Positions 33,500 through 43,812 of a stretch of DNA of 64,000 bases are shown in pieces. The DNA is from Candidatus Bathyoplasma sp. NZ (GTDB taxonomy: Bacteria; Bacillota_I; Bacilli_A; MAG-NZ): assembly GCA_013332095.1 (NCBI GenBank), contig JABENI010000004.1, positions 1 to 64,000 on the forward strand. The letters run 5' to 3'. The notes under the pieces were generated by a model. The model ran no database searches. It was not told the DNA's origin and saw only the letters and a list, made by a program, of their open reading frames with translations. Positions within the stretch are counted from its first letter, which is position 1. Each line of letters begins with the position of its first letter. The translations under genes were made by a program, and so were the position numbers.

Positions 33500-34049
33500 A
33501 TTTTAGTATTTTATTTATTTTTTCAATTGGTAATCCGACAACATTATTATAAGAACCAATAAATTTTTCAACATATTTTCGCCCTAACCCTTGAATAGCA
33601 TAAGCTCCTGCTTTATCCATTGGCTCTCCCGTATTTACATAATTGATTATTTCTTCTTCTGTTATATTTTTAAAATAAACTTTTGTTTCATCAAAAAATT
33701 CAATTATTTTTCCTTTTTTTATAATTGAAACCCCCGTAATCACAAAATGTTCTTTTCCGCTCAAAGACTGAAGCATTTGAACTGCTTCTTTTTTATTTAC
33801 CGGTTTTCCTAAAATAGTATCTTCAATACAAACAACAGTATCTGCTGCAATAATATCAGCATTTGGATATATTTTTCTCACTACTTCTGCTTTTTTCCTA
33901 GCTATATCAATAATCTTTTCACCAAGAGATAGTTGATCATTTAAAATCTCGGCAATATCTGGCTTACAAATTAAAAAATGATAACCTGCTGCGGCTAAAA
34001 TTTCTTGTCTTCTCTTTGAACTACTAGCAAGAACTAGCATTTTCTTCAT
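33498..34049 (-). CDS. maf: Maf nucleotide pyrophosphatase
   Basis: 183 residues. Hydrolyses dTTP, UTP and modified nucleotides; named for septum inhibition when overproduced. Seen: 'LVLASSSKRRQEILAAAGYHF' (phosphate-binding Ser-Ser-Ser-x-Arg-Arg), 'IIAADTVVCIEDTILGKP' with the catalytic Asp, 'LSGKEHFVITGV' and 'KAGAYAIQGLGRKYVEKFIGSYNNVVGLP'. Its start overlaps the end of the upstream MFS gene by 26 bases, so the two are coupled. Confidence 0.94.
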   Translation of the reverse strand: MKKMLVLASSSKRRQEILAAAGYHFLICKPDIAEILNDQLSLGEKIIDIARKKAEVVRKIYPNADIIAADTVVCIEDTILGKPVNKKEAVQMLQSLSGKEHFVITGVSIIKKGKIIEFFDETKVYFKNITEEEIINYVNTGEPMDKAGAYAIQGLGRKYVEKFIGSYNNVVGLPIEKINKILK

Positions 34050-35313
34050 TTATAATTTTATTTTCATTAACAAACATTAGTAGTAACCAACCTAAGAATA
34101 ATGGTACTGTTAAAAATAAAACCGATTGATTTACTGTTAAATCAGTAAAAGCATATAGTGTTGCTAATAGGAAAGGTGAGAATATTCCTGCAACTCTACC
34201 AAATACACTGAAAATCCCAAAAAACTCATTTGATTTTTCTTTCGGTACCATTTTAGCAAAATAAGATCTTGAAATAGCTTGTATTCCACCTTGTACACTA
34301 CCTACTAAAACTGCCACAATGTAAATTAACCAAGTTCGATCAGCAGTAATTTGCCAAACAACCATTATGCTGATTGCATACACTATAATTGCCAAACTTA
34401 ACATTTTTTTAGCACCTATTTTTTTAGTAAAATTACCAAATATAATTGCACTGGGAAAAGCGACAAGTTGAACAATGGCAATCATTATCAGTAAAGTTGT
34501 GTTTCCAATATTTAAATCTCCACCAATAATTGTAGCTAGCCTGATTACACTATTTACTACATCAATATATAACAAATATGCAATCATAAATATGAATACT
34601 GGTTTATATTTTTTAAAATTCTTTGCCAATTCCAGTACCCCTTTGATAGCATTTTTAAGTGAAGGTTCTTCATCTGTTATTTTTTTTTGCTCTACATTTT
34701 TTAATAGTGGAACTGAGTAAAAAAACCACCACCCTATCGAAACAATAAAGGCAAAACTGATTGATATTCTTGTGTATGATACATCTAATATTCCAAATGT
34801 AACTAAGGCATATGGAATCAGACCAACAAATGATGGAATCATACTTCCGACATATCCCATCCCGTATCCTACTGATGAAATTTTATCGGCTCTTTCATCT
34901 GTTGTTATATCGTTGAGATAGGAATCGTAAATTACATTAGTCAAATTATATCCAATTGAACTAATTACAAATGCTATCATCAAAGATATCCAATTTAAAT
35001 CTGGAATAACTAAGAAAATTGCTCCGACTATCCCAAGTCCTAGACAAATTTTAAAATACTTTTTCTTGTTTCCATCGTATTTAATTAATGAGCCTAAAAA
35101 CGGCGAAATCAGAGCTACTATTGCGGCAATTGCTGAAGTTGTATATAGAAATACACTACTTACATATTGGCTATCATATCCTTCTGACTCTGCGACAGTT
35201 TTCGATAATATTGGAAATAAAACTGTTATTACTGTTAAAATAAAAGCACTATTTGCTATATCATATAGTACCCAACTTCTTTCTTGAACTGTCAATCCTT
35301 TTAATTTAAACAT
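34024..35313 (-). CDS. MFS transporter, UMF1/Atg22-like
   Basis: 429 residues with about 12 membrane helices. Seen: 'ERSWVLYDIANSAFILTVITVLFPI' at the N-terminus and 'GYNLTNVIYDSYLNDITTDERADKISSVGYGMGYVGSMIP', which are characteristic of the UMF1 (vacuole effluxer Atg22-like) group. A later 'VGSVQGGIQAISRSYFAKMVPKEKSNEFFG' is also typical. Substrate unknown; yeast Atg22 exports amino acids from the vacuole. CAGGAGGACTAGG precedes the ATG. Its 3' end overlaps maf. Confidence 0.88.
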   Translation of the reverse strand: MFKLKGLTVQERSWVLYDIANSAFILTVITVLFPILSKTVAESEGYDSQYVSSVFLYTTSAIAAIVALISPFLGSLIKYDGNKKKYFKICLGLGIVGAIFLVIPDLNWISLMIAFVISSIGYNLTNVIYDSYLNDITTDERADKISSVGYGMGYVGSMIPSFVGLIPYALVTFGILDVSYTRISISFAFIVSIGWWFFYSVPLLKNVEQKKITDEEPSLKNAIKGVLELAKNFKKYKPVFIFMIAYLLYIDVVNSVIRLATIIGGDLNIGNTTLLIMIAIVQLVAFPSAIIFGNFTKKIGAKKMLSLAIIVYAISIMVVWQITADRTWLIYIVAVLVGSVQGGIQAISRSYFAKMVPKEKSNEFFGIFSVFGRVAGIFSPFLLATLYAFTDLTVNQSVLFLTVPLFLGWLLLMFVNENKIINEENASSC

Positions 35314-35409
35314 CCTAGTCCTCCTGTTAATTTTCCTTACTATTAATTTTATACTACTTTTCCTACTTGGTGCAACTTTTTTTCAAAAATATATCAAATT
35401 TTTCGATAA

Positions 35410-35420
35410 AATGTTATAAT
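35410..35420 (+). promoter_or_regulatory. Extended -10 promoter
   Basis: TATAAT at 35415-35420, preceded by TGT (35412-35414). No good -35 box seen. AGGAGGATGAG precedes the ATG at 35455. Confidence 0.5.
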
Positions 35421-35454
35421 ACAAATGTCAAAACAGTAAAAGGAGGATGAGAAA

Positions 35455-36414
35455 ATGCCAGATATAGTAACACATTTACTCTTTAGTTTCAAAGTAATTG
35501 AAGAATTAAAAATGAAAGATGTTGTAGAAAATAAAGATTTTATAACTCTAGGTTCACAAGGTCCCGATTATTTTGCTTACTACAATTATTTGCCGTGGAA
35601 AAAAATAAATAAATACAATGAATTAAGTTCAATTATGCACACGACTAAAACAAGCGAATTTTTAACTAATTTAATAAATGAATTAAAAATTAATTATTCT
35701 AGAGAGTTTCATTATTTTGTTTTGGGATTTATTTCACATTTTGCGATGGATGTACATACGCATCCATATATAATTTATTCAACAGGGGTATACGACAAAG
35801 AAGATTCCAAAACTACCAAAGCAAGAGGAAAGCATTTAAAATTCGAAAGAGGACTAGATGCTTTATATTTAAAAAGCATCGGTCTTAATCCTAATAAAAT
35901 TAACCTTCAAAAACATTTTTTTACTTTTAAAGAAATACCTAATAATTTTATTGAGGTATTAAATAGGGTATTTGAAAAAACATATAATTATAAAGAAGCA
36001 GGCTCTGCTTATAGAGATGCGTACGTAGATTTTAGAAGTGTCCTTAAAGTAATAGCCTATGATCCATATGGAATCAAAAAAATTATATACAGATTTTTTG
36101 ATTTGTTTACCGGAAAATCTTCTATTGTCTATCAAAACTTATCGTATCATAATACAATAATTAAAGATGTAAATTATATGAATTTGGAAAAGGAAGATTT
36201 TTTTCATCCCTGTGATAAAGATGAAATATCTAATAAATCTTTTCCTGAACTTGTTTCAGATGCACTTGAATTCGCTGTTTCATTATCTAAAAAAATTCAA
36301 CAATATCTGGATAATAAAATTGAAATTGCTGGTGTAATCCCCAACATTAGTTATGAAACAGGTAAAATTTTAAATAATAACAATGAATTAAAATATTTCA
36401 ACATTAAATTTTAA
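35455..36414 (+). CDS. Zinc-dependent phospholipase C-like protein
   Basis: 319 residues. Matches the Zn_dep_PLPC family: 'MPDIVTHLLFSFKVIEEL' at the start (His7 and Asp3 as ligands), 'ITLGSQGPDYFAYYNYLPW', 'HYFVLGFISHFAMDVHTHPYI' with the metal-binding His and Asp residues, and a further 'GKHLKFERGLDAL'. Unlike clostridial alpha-toxin it has no signal peptide and no C-terminal C2 domain, so it is probably cytoplasmic. The family in Bacillota without signal peptides has no proven substrate. Standalone gene with its own promoter and terminator. Confidence 0.85.
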   Translation: MPDIVTHLLFSFKVIEELKMKDVVENKDFITLGSQGPDYFAYYNYLPWKKINKYNELSSIMHTTKTSEFLTNLINELKINYSREFHYFVLGFISHFAMDVHTHPYIIYSTGVYDKEDSKTTKARGKHLKFERGLDALYLKSIGLNPNKINLQKHFFTFKEIPNNFIEVLNRVFEKTYNYKEAGSAYRDAYVDFRSVLKVIAYDPYGIKKIIYRFFDLFTGKSSIVYQNLSYHNTIIKDVNYMNLEKEDFFHPCDKDEISNKSFPELVSDALEFAVSLSKKIQQYLDNKIEIAGVIPNISYETGKILNNNNELKYFNIKF

Positions 36415-36600
36415 AAGGAACTTATACGGAAAAATTAACAGAATGATACGATAGTCAATACATAAGTAGTGTATTTTTATGCACAATTGCATCAACAGTA
36501 ACTTTGATTTCACCGTTTTTAGGTTCTTTAATTAAATATAATGATAACATTCAAGCTACAGAAGAAAATCCTAATTACAGTGAAAATGTTTCATAAAATA

Positions 36601-36633
36601 AAAAGCAAGGAATCTAATCTCCTGCTTTTTTTT
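36601..36633. terminator. Bidirectional terminator between phospholipase-like gene and TraB gene
   Basis: AAAAGCAAGGA (36601-36611) pairs with TCCTGCTTTT (36620-36629) with one bulged A, followed by more T. The 190 bases before it (from 36415) hold no gene; a plus-strand open stretch 'TLISPFLGSLIKYNDNIQAT' without an ATG ends at about 36,596 and may be a remnant. Confidence 0.75.
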
Positions 36634-36638
36634 ATTGA

Positions 36639-37802
36639 CTATATAATTTCTAACAATCTCTTAAAAATATCAAATCCACTAGCATATGTCCCTATTGCAC
36701 TAAATAAATTAACCATTAAAACAATTAGTAAAATTTTAGTCACTCTATTTCGATATATTCCTTTTAATGATTGAACATCTTCGGCCAAAGTTTCAAAATC
36801 TTTAACAGTTGGGCTTTTTAGAAAAAGTTCTATAATTCCGGCTACAAAGCCTGCTGCAAAAAAAGGTATTAGCGAAGTAATTGGACCTGCTATGAAGCAA
36901 ACAATTATCGTAATAGGATTTGCTAGGGCCAACAAGGCACCTATAGCAGCAAATATTCCGTTATATAAAATCCAACTTTTTAATTGCTCTATTCCAACAA
37001 CTTTATCAATTTTAAATGAAAAAATAATAAACGTTACAATTAGCAGTGGCACCATCCATAGGAGAATTTTGCCTAAAGGATTTTTTTTAGGAATACTAAC
37101 TAAATTTTCCATATCCTGTTCTTTGTAAATTTCTTCTTTTACTCCCACTAAATGTGCTTTCCCTAAAACCGCTACTATTTTATTTCCCTTACTATTTTTT
37201 ATTTTATTTGCTAAATACTGATCGCGCTCATATATTAACGGCTCGGCAATTTTTGGAAATTCTTTTCCGATTTCATTTAAAGCAGCCGTTAACATATCTT
37301 TTTCCATCAATTCAGCTATTTCTTCTTCTGACACTTCTTCTTTACTAAAAAATTCTTTTATCAATGCACTTAAAAGTTTAATTTTATCAAAAAAATTTTG
37401 CTTCCTCCAAATGCGTTTAAAAGTAATTTGAATATTTCTATCTGCTAAAACTAACTCCGCTTGATTTTCTTTTGCTGCATTGATTGCTTCGTGCATTTCT
37501 TGACCAACGTTAATATTAGATTTATTGGCAATTTTCTTTTGATAACTACCTAAAATCAAATTCACTGCCATATAACCTGTTTTTTTCTTCTTAATAATTT
37601 CTAGTAAACTAGTGTCTGACCAATTTTCTTTTTGATTGATATTTTTATATCTCTCTTCATCTAACTCAATACAAACTACATCTGGTTTTATTTCATTAAT
37701 GACTTCTTTAACTAAGTCAGCGCTTTTTTTAGAAACGTGTGCCGTTCCAATCAATGTTATTTCTTTACCCTGATATTCTAATTTTAAAACATTATCTTCC
37801 AT
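36639..37802 (-). CDS. TraB/PrgY-family membrane protein
   Basis: 387 residues from the ATG at 37802, where GGAGA is 9 bases upstream; a TTG at 37817 is in frame but overlaps that site. N-terminal TraB domain with 'ITLIGTAHVSKKSADLVKEVI', 'VVCIELDEERY', 'VLADRNIQITFKRIWR' and 'VAVLGKAHLVGV', then three or four membrane helices in the C-terminal part ('LLWMVPLLIVTFIIF', 'NPITIIVCFIAGPITSLIPFFAAGFVAGI'). The enterococcal member PrgY/TraB lowers pheromone activity; the domain resembles erythromycin esterase/Tiki metallopeptidases. Substrate here unknown. Confidence 0.88.
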   Translation of the reverse strand: MEDNVLKLEYQGKEITLIGTAHVSKKSADLVKEVINEIKPDVVCIELDEERYKNINQKENWSDTSLLEIIKKKKTGYMAVNLILGSYQKKIANKSNINVGQEMHEAINAAKENQAELVLADRNIQITFKRIWRKQNFFDKIKLLSALIKEFFSKEEVSEEEIAELMEKDMLTAALNEIGKEFPKIAEPLIYERDQYLANKIKNSKGNKIVAVLGKAHLVGVKEEIYKEQDMENLVSIPKKNPLGKILLWMVPLLIVTFIIFSFKIDKVVGIEQLKSWILYNGIFAAIGALLALANPITIIVCFIAGPITSLIPFFAAGFVAGIIELFLKSPTVKDFETLAEDVQSLKGIYRNRVTKILLIVLMVNLFSAIGTYASGFDIFKRLLEII

Positions 37803-37927
37803 GATTTTATTCTCCAAAATTTCTGTATATACTAACTTTTATTATTATATACTATAAATAATTTTTTTAACACAATTTTACAGATTTTTTATTTCTCTTC
37901 CTATACTCTACTGTAGGGTGAACACAA

Positions 37928-40018
37928 ATGAAAAAAATATTATCAACTTTTTTTATCGGCTTTTTTACAATTTTAACGTGTAATTATAATATTGGCTTGA
38001 CAATTTACATTCCAATAGTAATAATACTTGGATTTAACAATCGTTATTTTCCTTTATTAGCTTTGGTAGGGGCACTGTTCGCAACTTATTTTTTTAGTTT
38101 AAGTCTAACACTACCGCTAATGCTTTTTACAATTATCTATTACTTATTCAAATATTTTAAATTAAAAATGTACAACGTTATAATTTTACTTTCTTCATTT
38201 CTTAATTATTTCATATATAAAGATCTTCAAATAACACTTATTTTATCTCTATCTACAATCGTCTTGTATTTACTATTATCGCTACTGATAAAATCAAAAT
38301 ATTTGATTATATCAAATAGTGGCTTTATCACTATTACTTTAATTTTTTCAACTTTAGGAGCTAGCACAGTAAGTTACCAAAATATTAATTTAGGTTATCC
38401 CGTTGCTTTGTGCAGTATTATGTTTTTATCAAATGAACGTCGATATTTTTTTAGTCTCTTCAGTTCTTTTTTAATCGCCTATTTAAACTATAAAACAAAT
38501 ATTAATATTTTAATTTTACCATTAACTGCCGTTACTTATTTTTTAAATAAAACTTTAAATTCAATCATTTTTTGCGGTCTAGTAATAAGTTTGATGTCTA
38601 CTGGTAAAATTGATGTAAATTATGCCCAAGTTACTTTCTTGATTATCGGAATTATTGAAATATTTAATTCTTTCAGTTCACCACAAATAAAAAATAAACT
38701 AGTTCATGAAAATATTTATTTAAATTATTTAAACAATTTAAATGGACAATTTTTAAACTATATTTCTTTTTTACAAGAATATTCTAAAAACAATCTAACC
38801 AACCGCGAATATTTAGAAAATATTGAATTAGCTTCTTACGAACTAGTAAACAATACTTGCCGAAAATGTTCAAATAAAAAATGTTTTGCAAACAAACAAT
38901 TAATTTTTAAAACCTTCAAATATATGTTCGAAGGTAGAACTCTAGAAACAAGGTCAAATAAAATTATGAGTTACTGCCCAAACAACCCAATTATTTCCAG
39001 ATTTATTAAAGAAAATAAAATTAAAATTAATCCTAATAATGAAAAGGAAAATTTATTATCTTTACAAATAAGTGAGTTTGCTAAATCAATTAATAATTAC
39101 ATCATCGAATCAACTAAAAAAACTAAAATAAATCCTGATTTAATAACTAATTTATACAATAATTTAAATAATAGTTTTAATGTTATAGTATTCGAAATTC
39201 AAAAAAATTATCAAAAAGATTTTTATTTTTTAATCGGTATTACCAATAAAATTACTGTTACTCAGGAAAACAAAATTATATTAATAGTTGAAAAAAATAT
39301 TAAAGAAAAAGTTTCATTGATAAAAACCGAGCAAACTAAAAATACAACTTTTTATAAATTGATTCCTAAATTAAATTTAGAAATATCTACTGGCTATTCC
39401 TCAGTTGCTAAAAACGGCTATTCAATCAATGGCGATTCGCATCTAATAAAACAAATGTCCAACGGAAATCAAATTGTCGCTTTAAGCGATGGGATGGGCC
39501 ATGGAATAAGTGCACATAAAGAAAGTAAATCTTTGATTACTATCATCGATAAAATAACTAGTAGTAACTTTGATGTCAACGCTTCTATTTCACAGATAAA
39601 TGCTTTGTTCAAATTAGAAAAACATCTATCGCATTACGCGACTTTAGATTTAATCAATATTGATTTAAAAAATGGTAGTTCAATGTTTTATAAATTTGGG
39701 GCTACTAATACCTATATAGTCAGAAAAGACGGCAATATTGAAAAATATCTCAACAACAATCTACCTCTTGGAATATTAGATAATATTGAAACATATCAAA
39801 TAAATCTTTTTGAAGGAGATTTAGTAATTGTACTGACTGACGGAATTATAGAAAAAATTAATAATTTAAATTTTGAAAAATTCATCTGTACGTTAAAAAA
39901 TAAACATTCACAAAAAATAGCTCATGAAATAATTAACTACTCGCAAATTAAACAAAATTATCAAAATTCTGACGATATGAGTGTCGTAGTGTTAAAAGTG
40001 GACAAAATTGCTTCCTAA
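37928..40018 (+). CDS. spoIIE: Stage II sporulation protein E (SpoIIE phosphatase)
   Basis: 696 residues, shorter than the about 830 of Bacillus. About ten N-terminal membrane helices (to roughly residue 250), a central region with Cys-rich 'NTCRKCSNKKCF', and a C-terminal PP2C-type phosphatase with 'IVALSDGMGHG', 'LDLINIDL' and 'LVIVLTDGIIE' (metal-binding Asp residues). SpoIIE dephosphorylates SpoIIAA and so activates sigma-F in the forespore. AGGGTGAA precedes the ATG; a TATACT lies at 37912-37917 but no clear Spo0A box was seen. As in Bacillus it stands upstream of tilS-hpt-ftsH. Confidence 0.92.
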   Translation: MKKILSTFFIGFFTILTCNYNIGLTIYIPIVIILGFNNRYFPLLALVGALFATYFFSLSLTLPLMLFTIIYYLFKYFKLKMYNVIILLSSFLNYFIYKDLQITLILSLSTIVLYLLLSLLIKSKYLIISNSGFITITLIFSTLGASTVSYQNINLGYPVALCSIMFLSNERRYFFSLFSSFLIAYLNYKTNINILILPLTAVTYFLNKTLNSIIFCGLVISLMSTGKIDVNYAQVTFLIIGIIEIFNSFSSPQIKNKLVHENIYLNYLNNLNGQFLNYISFLQEYSKNNLTNREYLENIELASYELVNNTCRKCSNKKCFANKQLIFKTFKYMFEGRTLETRSNKIMSYCPNNPIISRFIKENKIKINPNNEKENLLSLQISEFAKSINNYIIESTKKTKINPDLITNLYNNLNNSFNVIVFEIQKNYQKDFYFLIGITNKITVTQENKIILIVEKNIKEKVSLIKTEQTKNTTFYKLIPKLNLEISTGYSSVAKNGYSINGDSHLIKQMSNGNQIVALSDGMGHGISAHKESKSLITIIDKITSSNFDVNASISQINALFKLEKHLSHYATLDLINIDLKNGSSMFYKFGATNTYIVRKDGNIEKYLNNNLPLGILDNIETYQINLFEGDLVIVLTDGIIEKINNLNFEKFICTLKNKHSQKIAHEIINYSQIKQNYQNSDDMSVVVLKVDKIAS

Positions 40019-40023
40019 TATGT

Positions 40024-40029
40024 TATAAT
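40024..40029 (+). promoter_or_regulatory. Possible internal promoter before tilS
   Basis: TGTTATAAT gives an extended -10 (TATAAT 40024-40029), with TGGACA 19 bases upstream as a poorly spaced -35. It would let tilS-hpt-ftsH-rqcP be transcribed in growing cells independently of spoIIE. Confidence 0.45.
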
Positions 40030-40047
40030 AATTTTGAGGAAGATGAA

Positions 40048-41319
40048 ATGTTAAAAATAACTAAAAAATATCAAAAAAGCAAAATAGTAATTGGTGTTTC
40101 TACGGGAATCGATTCAATGGTTTTATTGAACTTATTAATTGACCATAGTATTATTGTTGCTCATATTAATCATAATAGAAGAAATGAAAGTTACCAAGAG
40201 CAAAATTATTTAAAAGATTTTTGTCTATCTAGAAAAATACCTTTTGAGACCATTACTTTAAATTTTACGGATGAAGAACTAAAAAATAACTTTCAAAATT
40301 TAGCTAGAGTTAAAAGATATCAATTTTTTTTCGAAATAATTGATAAATACCAAGCTGATTATTTAGCCCTAGCACACCACGGCGATGATTTAATCGAAAC
40401 AGTTTTAATGAATATTTCTAGAGGTAGTAGTTTAAAAGGTTACGGAGCATTTTTACCCGAATCTACTTTAAATAAATATAAAATAATCAGACCTTTAATT
40501 TATTACAACAAAGAAAATATTTTAGAGTATGCTAACTCCCATAAAATTATTTACTTTGATGATTGTTCCAACAATCAAGATTTGTATACTCGTAATAGAT
40601 ACCGAAAAAATATTATTCCATTTTTAAAAAAAGAAAACAAAAATATTCATCTTAAATATTTACAATATTCAAAAACAATTTTTGATGCTTATGAAATTAT
40701 TGAAGAGAAAAGTAATCAACTTATAGATTATAATGTTTTGGAAATTACAAAACAAAAAAAAATAATTCAGTATGATATTCTTTCCAAATTACTTAAAGAT
40801 TTTCCGATTGAACTCTCTACTAACATGTTAGATAATATTATAGATGTTTTAAAAAGCCCTCATCCTAATTTGAAGTTAAATCTCTCAAAAAACTTTTTTT
40901 TAGTCAAAGAATACGATACTTTTAAAGTTGTTGATTCCTCTGAATTAACAAATGATGATTACGAAATTGTCGCAGACAGTTTCGGGATATACTATTTACC
41001 GGATGATAGTAAAATAATAATTAGTGAAAATATTCCAAATAATAATTATTCTAATTTTAAATTATGTTATAATGAAAAAGTATTTCCAATTATTATTAGA
41101 AATCGTAAATCTGGAGATAAGATAAAATTGACAAAGGGAACCAAAAAAGTAAAAGATTTATTGATTGATTTAAAAATCACGATTACAAAAAGAAACACTT
41201 TGCCACTAATATTTCACAATGATATTTTGGTATGGATACCTACTATCCGTCAAGCATATCAATTAAAAACTAATAATTGTATTTATCTAACATATGAGGA
41301 GTCTCAAAATGAGAAATGA
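40048..41319 (+). CDS. tilS: tRNA(Ile)-lysidine synthase
   Basis: 423 residues. Attaches lysine to C34 of tRNA-Ile(CAU) so that it reads AUA. PP-loop is STGIDSM (the usual form is SGGxDS, so one Gly is Thr), followed by 'AHINHNRR', 'LALAHHGDDLIETVLMNISRGS' and 'DCSNNQDLYTRNRYRKNIIPFL', all TilS signatures. The C-terminal TilS domain ('PIIIRNRKSGDKIKLTKGTKKVKDLLIDLKI', 'WIPTIRQAYQ') is present. GAGGAAGATGA precedes the ATG. Its end overlaps the hpt start. Confidence 0.95.
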   Translation: MLKITKKYQKSKIVIGVSTGIDSMVLLNLLIDHSIIVAHINHNRRNESYQEQNYLKDFCLSRKIPFETITLNFTDEELKNNFQNLARVKRYQFFFEIIDKYQADYLALAHHGDDLIETVLMNISRGSSLKGYGAFLPESTLNKYKIIRPLIYYNKENILEYANSHKIIYFDDCSNNQDLYTRNRYRKNIIPFLKKENKNIHLKYLQYSKTIFDAYEIIEEKSNQLIDYNVLEITKQKKIIQYDILSKLLKDFPIELSTNMLDNIIDVLKSPHPNLKLNLSKNFFLVKEYDTFKVVDSSELTNDDYEIVADSFGIYYLPDDSKIIISENIPNNNYSNFKLCYNEKVFPIIIRNRKSGDKIKLTKGTKKVKDLLIDLKITITKRNTLPLIFHNDILVWIPTIRQAYQLKTNNCIYLTYEESQNEK

Positions 41320-41848
41320 TATTTTAAAAATTTTAATAAATGAAGAAGAAATTAATCAATCTTGCCAAAAATTAGGAGAGCAAATTACCAAAGACTATAA
41401 TAATAAACAACTAGTTTTAGTAGGCTTATTAAAAGGTTGTCAACCTTTTTTAGGAGATTTATCCAAAAGAATAGATACCCACTTAGAAATTGCTTATATG
41501 CGAGCATCTAGTTATACAAAAAAAGAAAGAAGCAAGGAAATTACTCTCTTAAAAGATCCAACAATTTCAATTGAAAATAAACACGTTCTAATTGTTGAAG
41601 ATATTGTGGATAGTGCTCTTACTGTCCAAAAAGTAATTAAAGAATTTAAAAAATTAAAGCCACTTTCGGTTGAAGTAGTTACTTTAATTGATAAACCAAG
41701 TGGTCGGTTAATTGATTTTGTTCCTAAATATGTCGGTCACATTGTCCCTAACGAATTCGTAGTTGGTTATGGACTAGACTATAATGAATATTACCGAAAT
41801 CTGCCTTTCGTAGGTATCTTGAAACAAAAAATATATAAAGGAGAATAG
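41309..41848 (+). CDS. hpt: Hypoxanthine phosphoribosyltransferase
   Basis: 179 residues from the ATG at 41309 (GAGGAG 7 bases upstream overlaps the alternative upstream start). Salvages hypoxanthine and guanine with PRPP. Seen: 'LVLVGLLKGCQPFLGDLSKRI', the flexible loop 'RASSYTKKERSKEI', the PRPP motif 'VLIVEDIVDSALTV' and 'FVVGYGLDYNEYYRNLPFVGIL'. Overlaps the tilS stop. Between tilS and ftsH as in many Bacillota; works with the nucleoside uptake genes at 50-56 kb. Confidence 0.96.
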   Translation: MRNDILKILINEEEINQSCQKLGEQITKDYNNKQLVLVGLLKGCQPFLGDLSKRIDTHLEIAYMRASSYTKKERSKEITLLKDPTISIENKHVLIVEDIVDSALTVQKVIKEFKKLKPLSVEVVTLIDKPSGRLIDFVPKYVGHIVPNEFVVGYGLDYNEYYRNLPFVGILKQKIYKGE

Positions 41849-41850
41849 TT

Positions 41851-43812
41851 ATGTCAAATAAAACACGTAAAATAAAACGTCCTGATATTGGAAATCTAGT
41901 TCTGTTAGTGCTTTTAGTAGCAATAATAATTGGAATCATTTTTTCTTTTAACAAATCAGCAGATGAGCCTATTGAATATACGTATAATCAGTTTCATGCC
42001 GAGATTTTAGCAGGTAATATTGACACTATGGAAAGTTCTCAAGTACCCGGTGAAGATAATAATGGAATTTATGCTGTTCAAGGAGAACTAAAAAATGGCG
42101 AATTGTTTGTTACCAAGATTCCTACAGAAAAACAATATAATACTATTATTGATTTAATTAATCATCCTGAATATCCTACTGAGGTTACAATTACGCCAGG
42201 AATAGTTAGCAATTTTACCTTTTGGACTGTTATAGGTTATCTATTTCCAATGCTCTTAATCTTTGGAGTAATAATATTCTTAATGAAAAGTACCAGTGGT
42301 GGAAATAATAAAGCATTTGATTTTGGTAAATCAAGAGCAAAATTATCGGAAATTAAAACAACTAAGTTTAGTGATGTTGCTGGTTTAGATGAAGAAAAAG
42401 AGGAATTAGCGGAAGTTATTGATTTCCTTAAAAACCCAAGCAAATATTTAGCAATTGGAGCTAGAATCCCTAAAGGTATTCTATTAATAGGTCCTCCTGG
42501 TACTGGTAAAACATTAATGGCAAAAGCAGTAGCTGGTGAAGCTGCAGTACCCTTTTATTTAATTAGTGGTTCTGATTTCGTTGAAATGTTCGTGGGAGTT
42601 GGAGCTAGTAGAGTTAGAGATATGTTTAAAAATGCTAAACAAAATGCCCCTTGTATCATCTTTATTGATGAAATTGATGCAGTTGGTCGCCAACGTGGTG
42701 CCGGTTTAGGTGGTGGAAATGATGAGCGTGAACAAACTTTAAACCAATTGCTAGTTGAAATGGATGGCTTCAGTGCAAATAGTGGAATTATTTTAATGGC
42801 AGCAACAAACAGACCGGATGTTTTAGACCCTGCATTGCTTAGACCTGGACGATTTGATCGACGAATTACAGTTCATGCCCCTGATGTTAGAGGTCGTGAA
42901 GCAATTTTAAAAGTTCATGCCCATAACAAAAAAATAGATCCAAAAGTGAAGTTATCTGTTATCGCCAAACGTACTCCTGGATTTACTGGAGCTGAATTAG
43001 AAAATTTACTAAACGAATCTGCATTATTGGCAGCAAGAGATGACCGTAAAGAATTTAATTTACAAGATATTGATGAAGCTATGGATAGAGTTTTAATGGG
43101 TCCTGCTAAAAAATCTAAAAAATTTTCACTTCAAGAACGACAGATGATTGCCCATCATGAATCTGGTCACGCTGTCATCGGAATTAAGTTAGATAATGCT
43201 AATATCGTTCATAAAGTAACAATTATTCCCCGTGGTGAAGCAGGTGGTTATGCCTTGATGTTTCCTGAAGAAGAAAGATTTTTGGAAACTAAAACAAGTC
43301 TATTAGATCGTATTACTGGATTGCTTGGTGGACGTGTCGCTGAAGAAATAATATTTAATGAAATTTCTACCGGAGCACACAATGATTTTCAAAAAGCAAC
43401 TGCTATCGCAAGAGCGATGGTAACTGAATACGGAATGAGTTCTTTAGGTCCAATTCAATACGAAAGAGGCACTGGTCCAGTATTTCTAGGTAGAGACTAT
43501 ACCAAATCAAGAGATTTTTCTGATAAAATAGCTTTAGAAATTGACTATGCTGTCAAAGAAATTATTGATAACTGTTACGAAAAAGCTCGAATAACTTTAA
43601 ATGATAATATTGATTTAACTAAAAAAATTGCTCATTATTTATTAGAAATTGAAACTTTAACAAAAGAAGATATTTATGAAATCGTGGAAACGGGCACAGT
43701 ATCTTGGTGGGAAAAAGAAAAAGATAAAGACAATGATGAAGATAAAGATACTGACAAAGGTAATGACAAAGCGAAAGAAGAGTCTGTCGATACAGAAACT
43801 CCAACTGAATAA
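41851..43812 (+). CDS. ftsH: ATP-dependent zinc metalloprotease FtsH
   Basis: 653 residues. Membrane-anchored AAA+ protease for misfolded membrane proteins and regulators. Two membrane helices (about 14-33 and 124-145) flank an extracytoplasmic domain. Walker A GPPGTGKT (214-221), Walker B '[11 protein letters not shown]', second region of homology '[11 protein letters not shown]', zinc site HESGH (437-441). The C-terminus ends in a strongly charged Asp/Lys/Glu tail ('[16 protein letters not shown]'). AAGGAGAATAG precedes the ATG. Two bases separate it from hpt, and its stop overlaps the rqcP start (TAATG). Confidence 0.97.
   Translation: MSNKTRKIKRPDIGNLVLLVLLVAIIIGIIFSFNKSADEPIEYTYNQFHAEILAGNIDTMESSQVPGEDNNGIYAVQGELKNGELFVTKIPTEKQYNTIIDLINHPEYPTEVTITPGIVSNFTFWTVIGYLFPMLLIFGVIIFLMKSTSGGNNKAFDFGKSRAKLSEIKTTKFSDVAGLDEEKEELAEVIDFLKNPSKYLAIGARIPKGILLIGPPGTGKTLMAKAVAGEAAVPFYLISGSDFVEMFVGVGASRVRDMFKNAKQNAPCIIFIDEIDAVGRQRGAGLGGGNDEREQTLNQLLVEMDGFSANSGIILMAATNRPDVLDPALLRPGRFDRRITVHAPDVRGREAILKVHAHNKKIDPKVKLSVIAKRTPGFTGAELENLLNESALLAARDDRKEFNLQDIDEAMDRVLMGPAKKSKKFSLQERQMIAHHESGHAVIGIKLDNANIVHKVTIIPRGEAGGYALMFPEEERFLETKTSLLDRITGLLGGRVAEEIIFNEISTGAHNDFQKATAIARAMVTEYGMSSLGPIQYERGTGPVFLGRDYTKSRDFSDKIALEIDYAVKEIIDNCYEKARITLNDNIDLTKKIAHYLLEIETLTKEDIYEIVETGTVSWWEKEKDKDNDEDKDTDKGNDKAKEESVDTETPTE

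Noticed and set aside
36541-36774. Plus-strand open frame after the phospholipase-like gene
   Set aside because: It runs through a strong terminator hairpin and the antisense of the TraB-family gene; no ribosome binding site.
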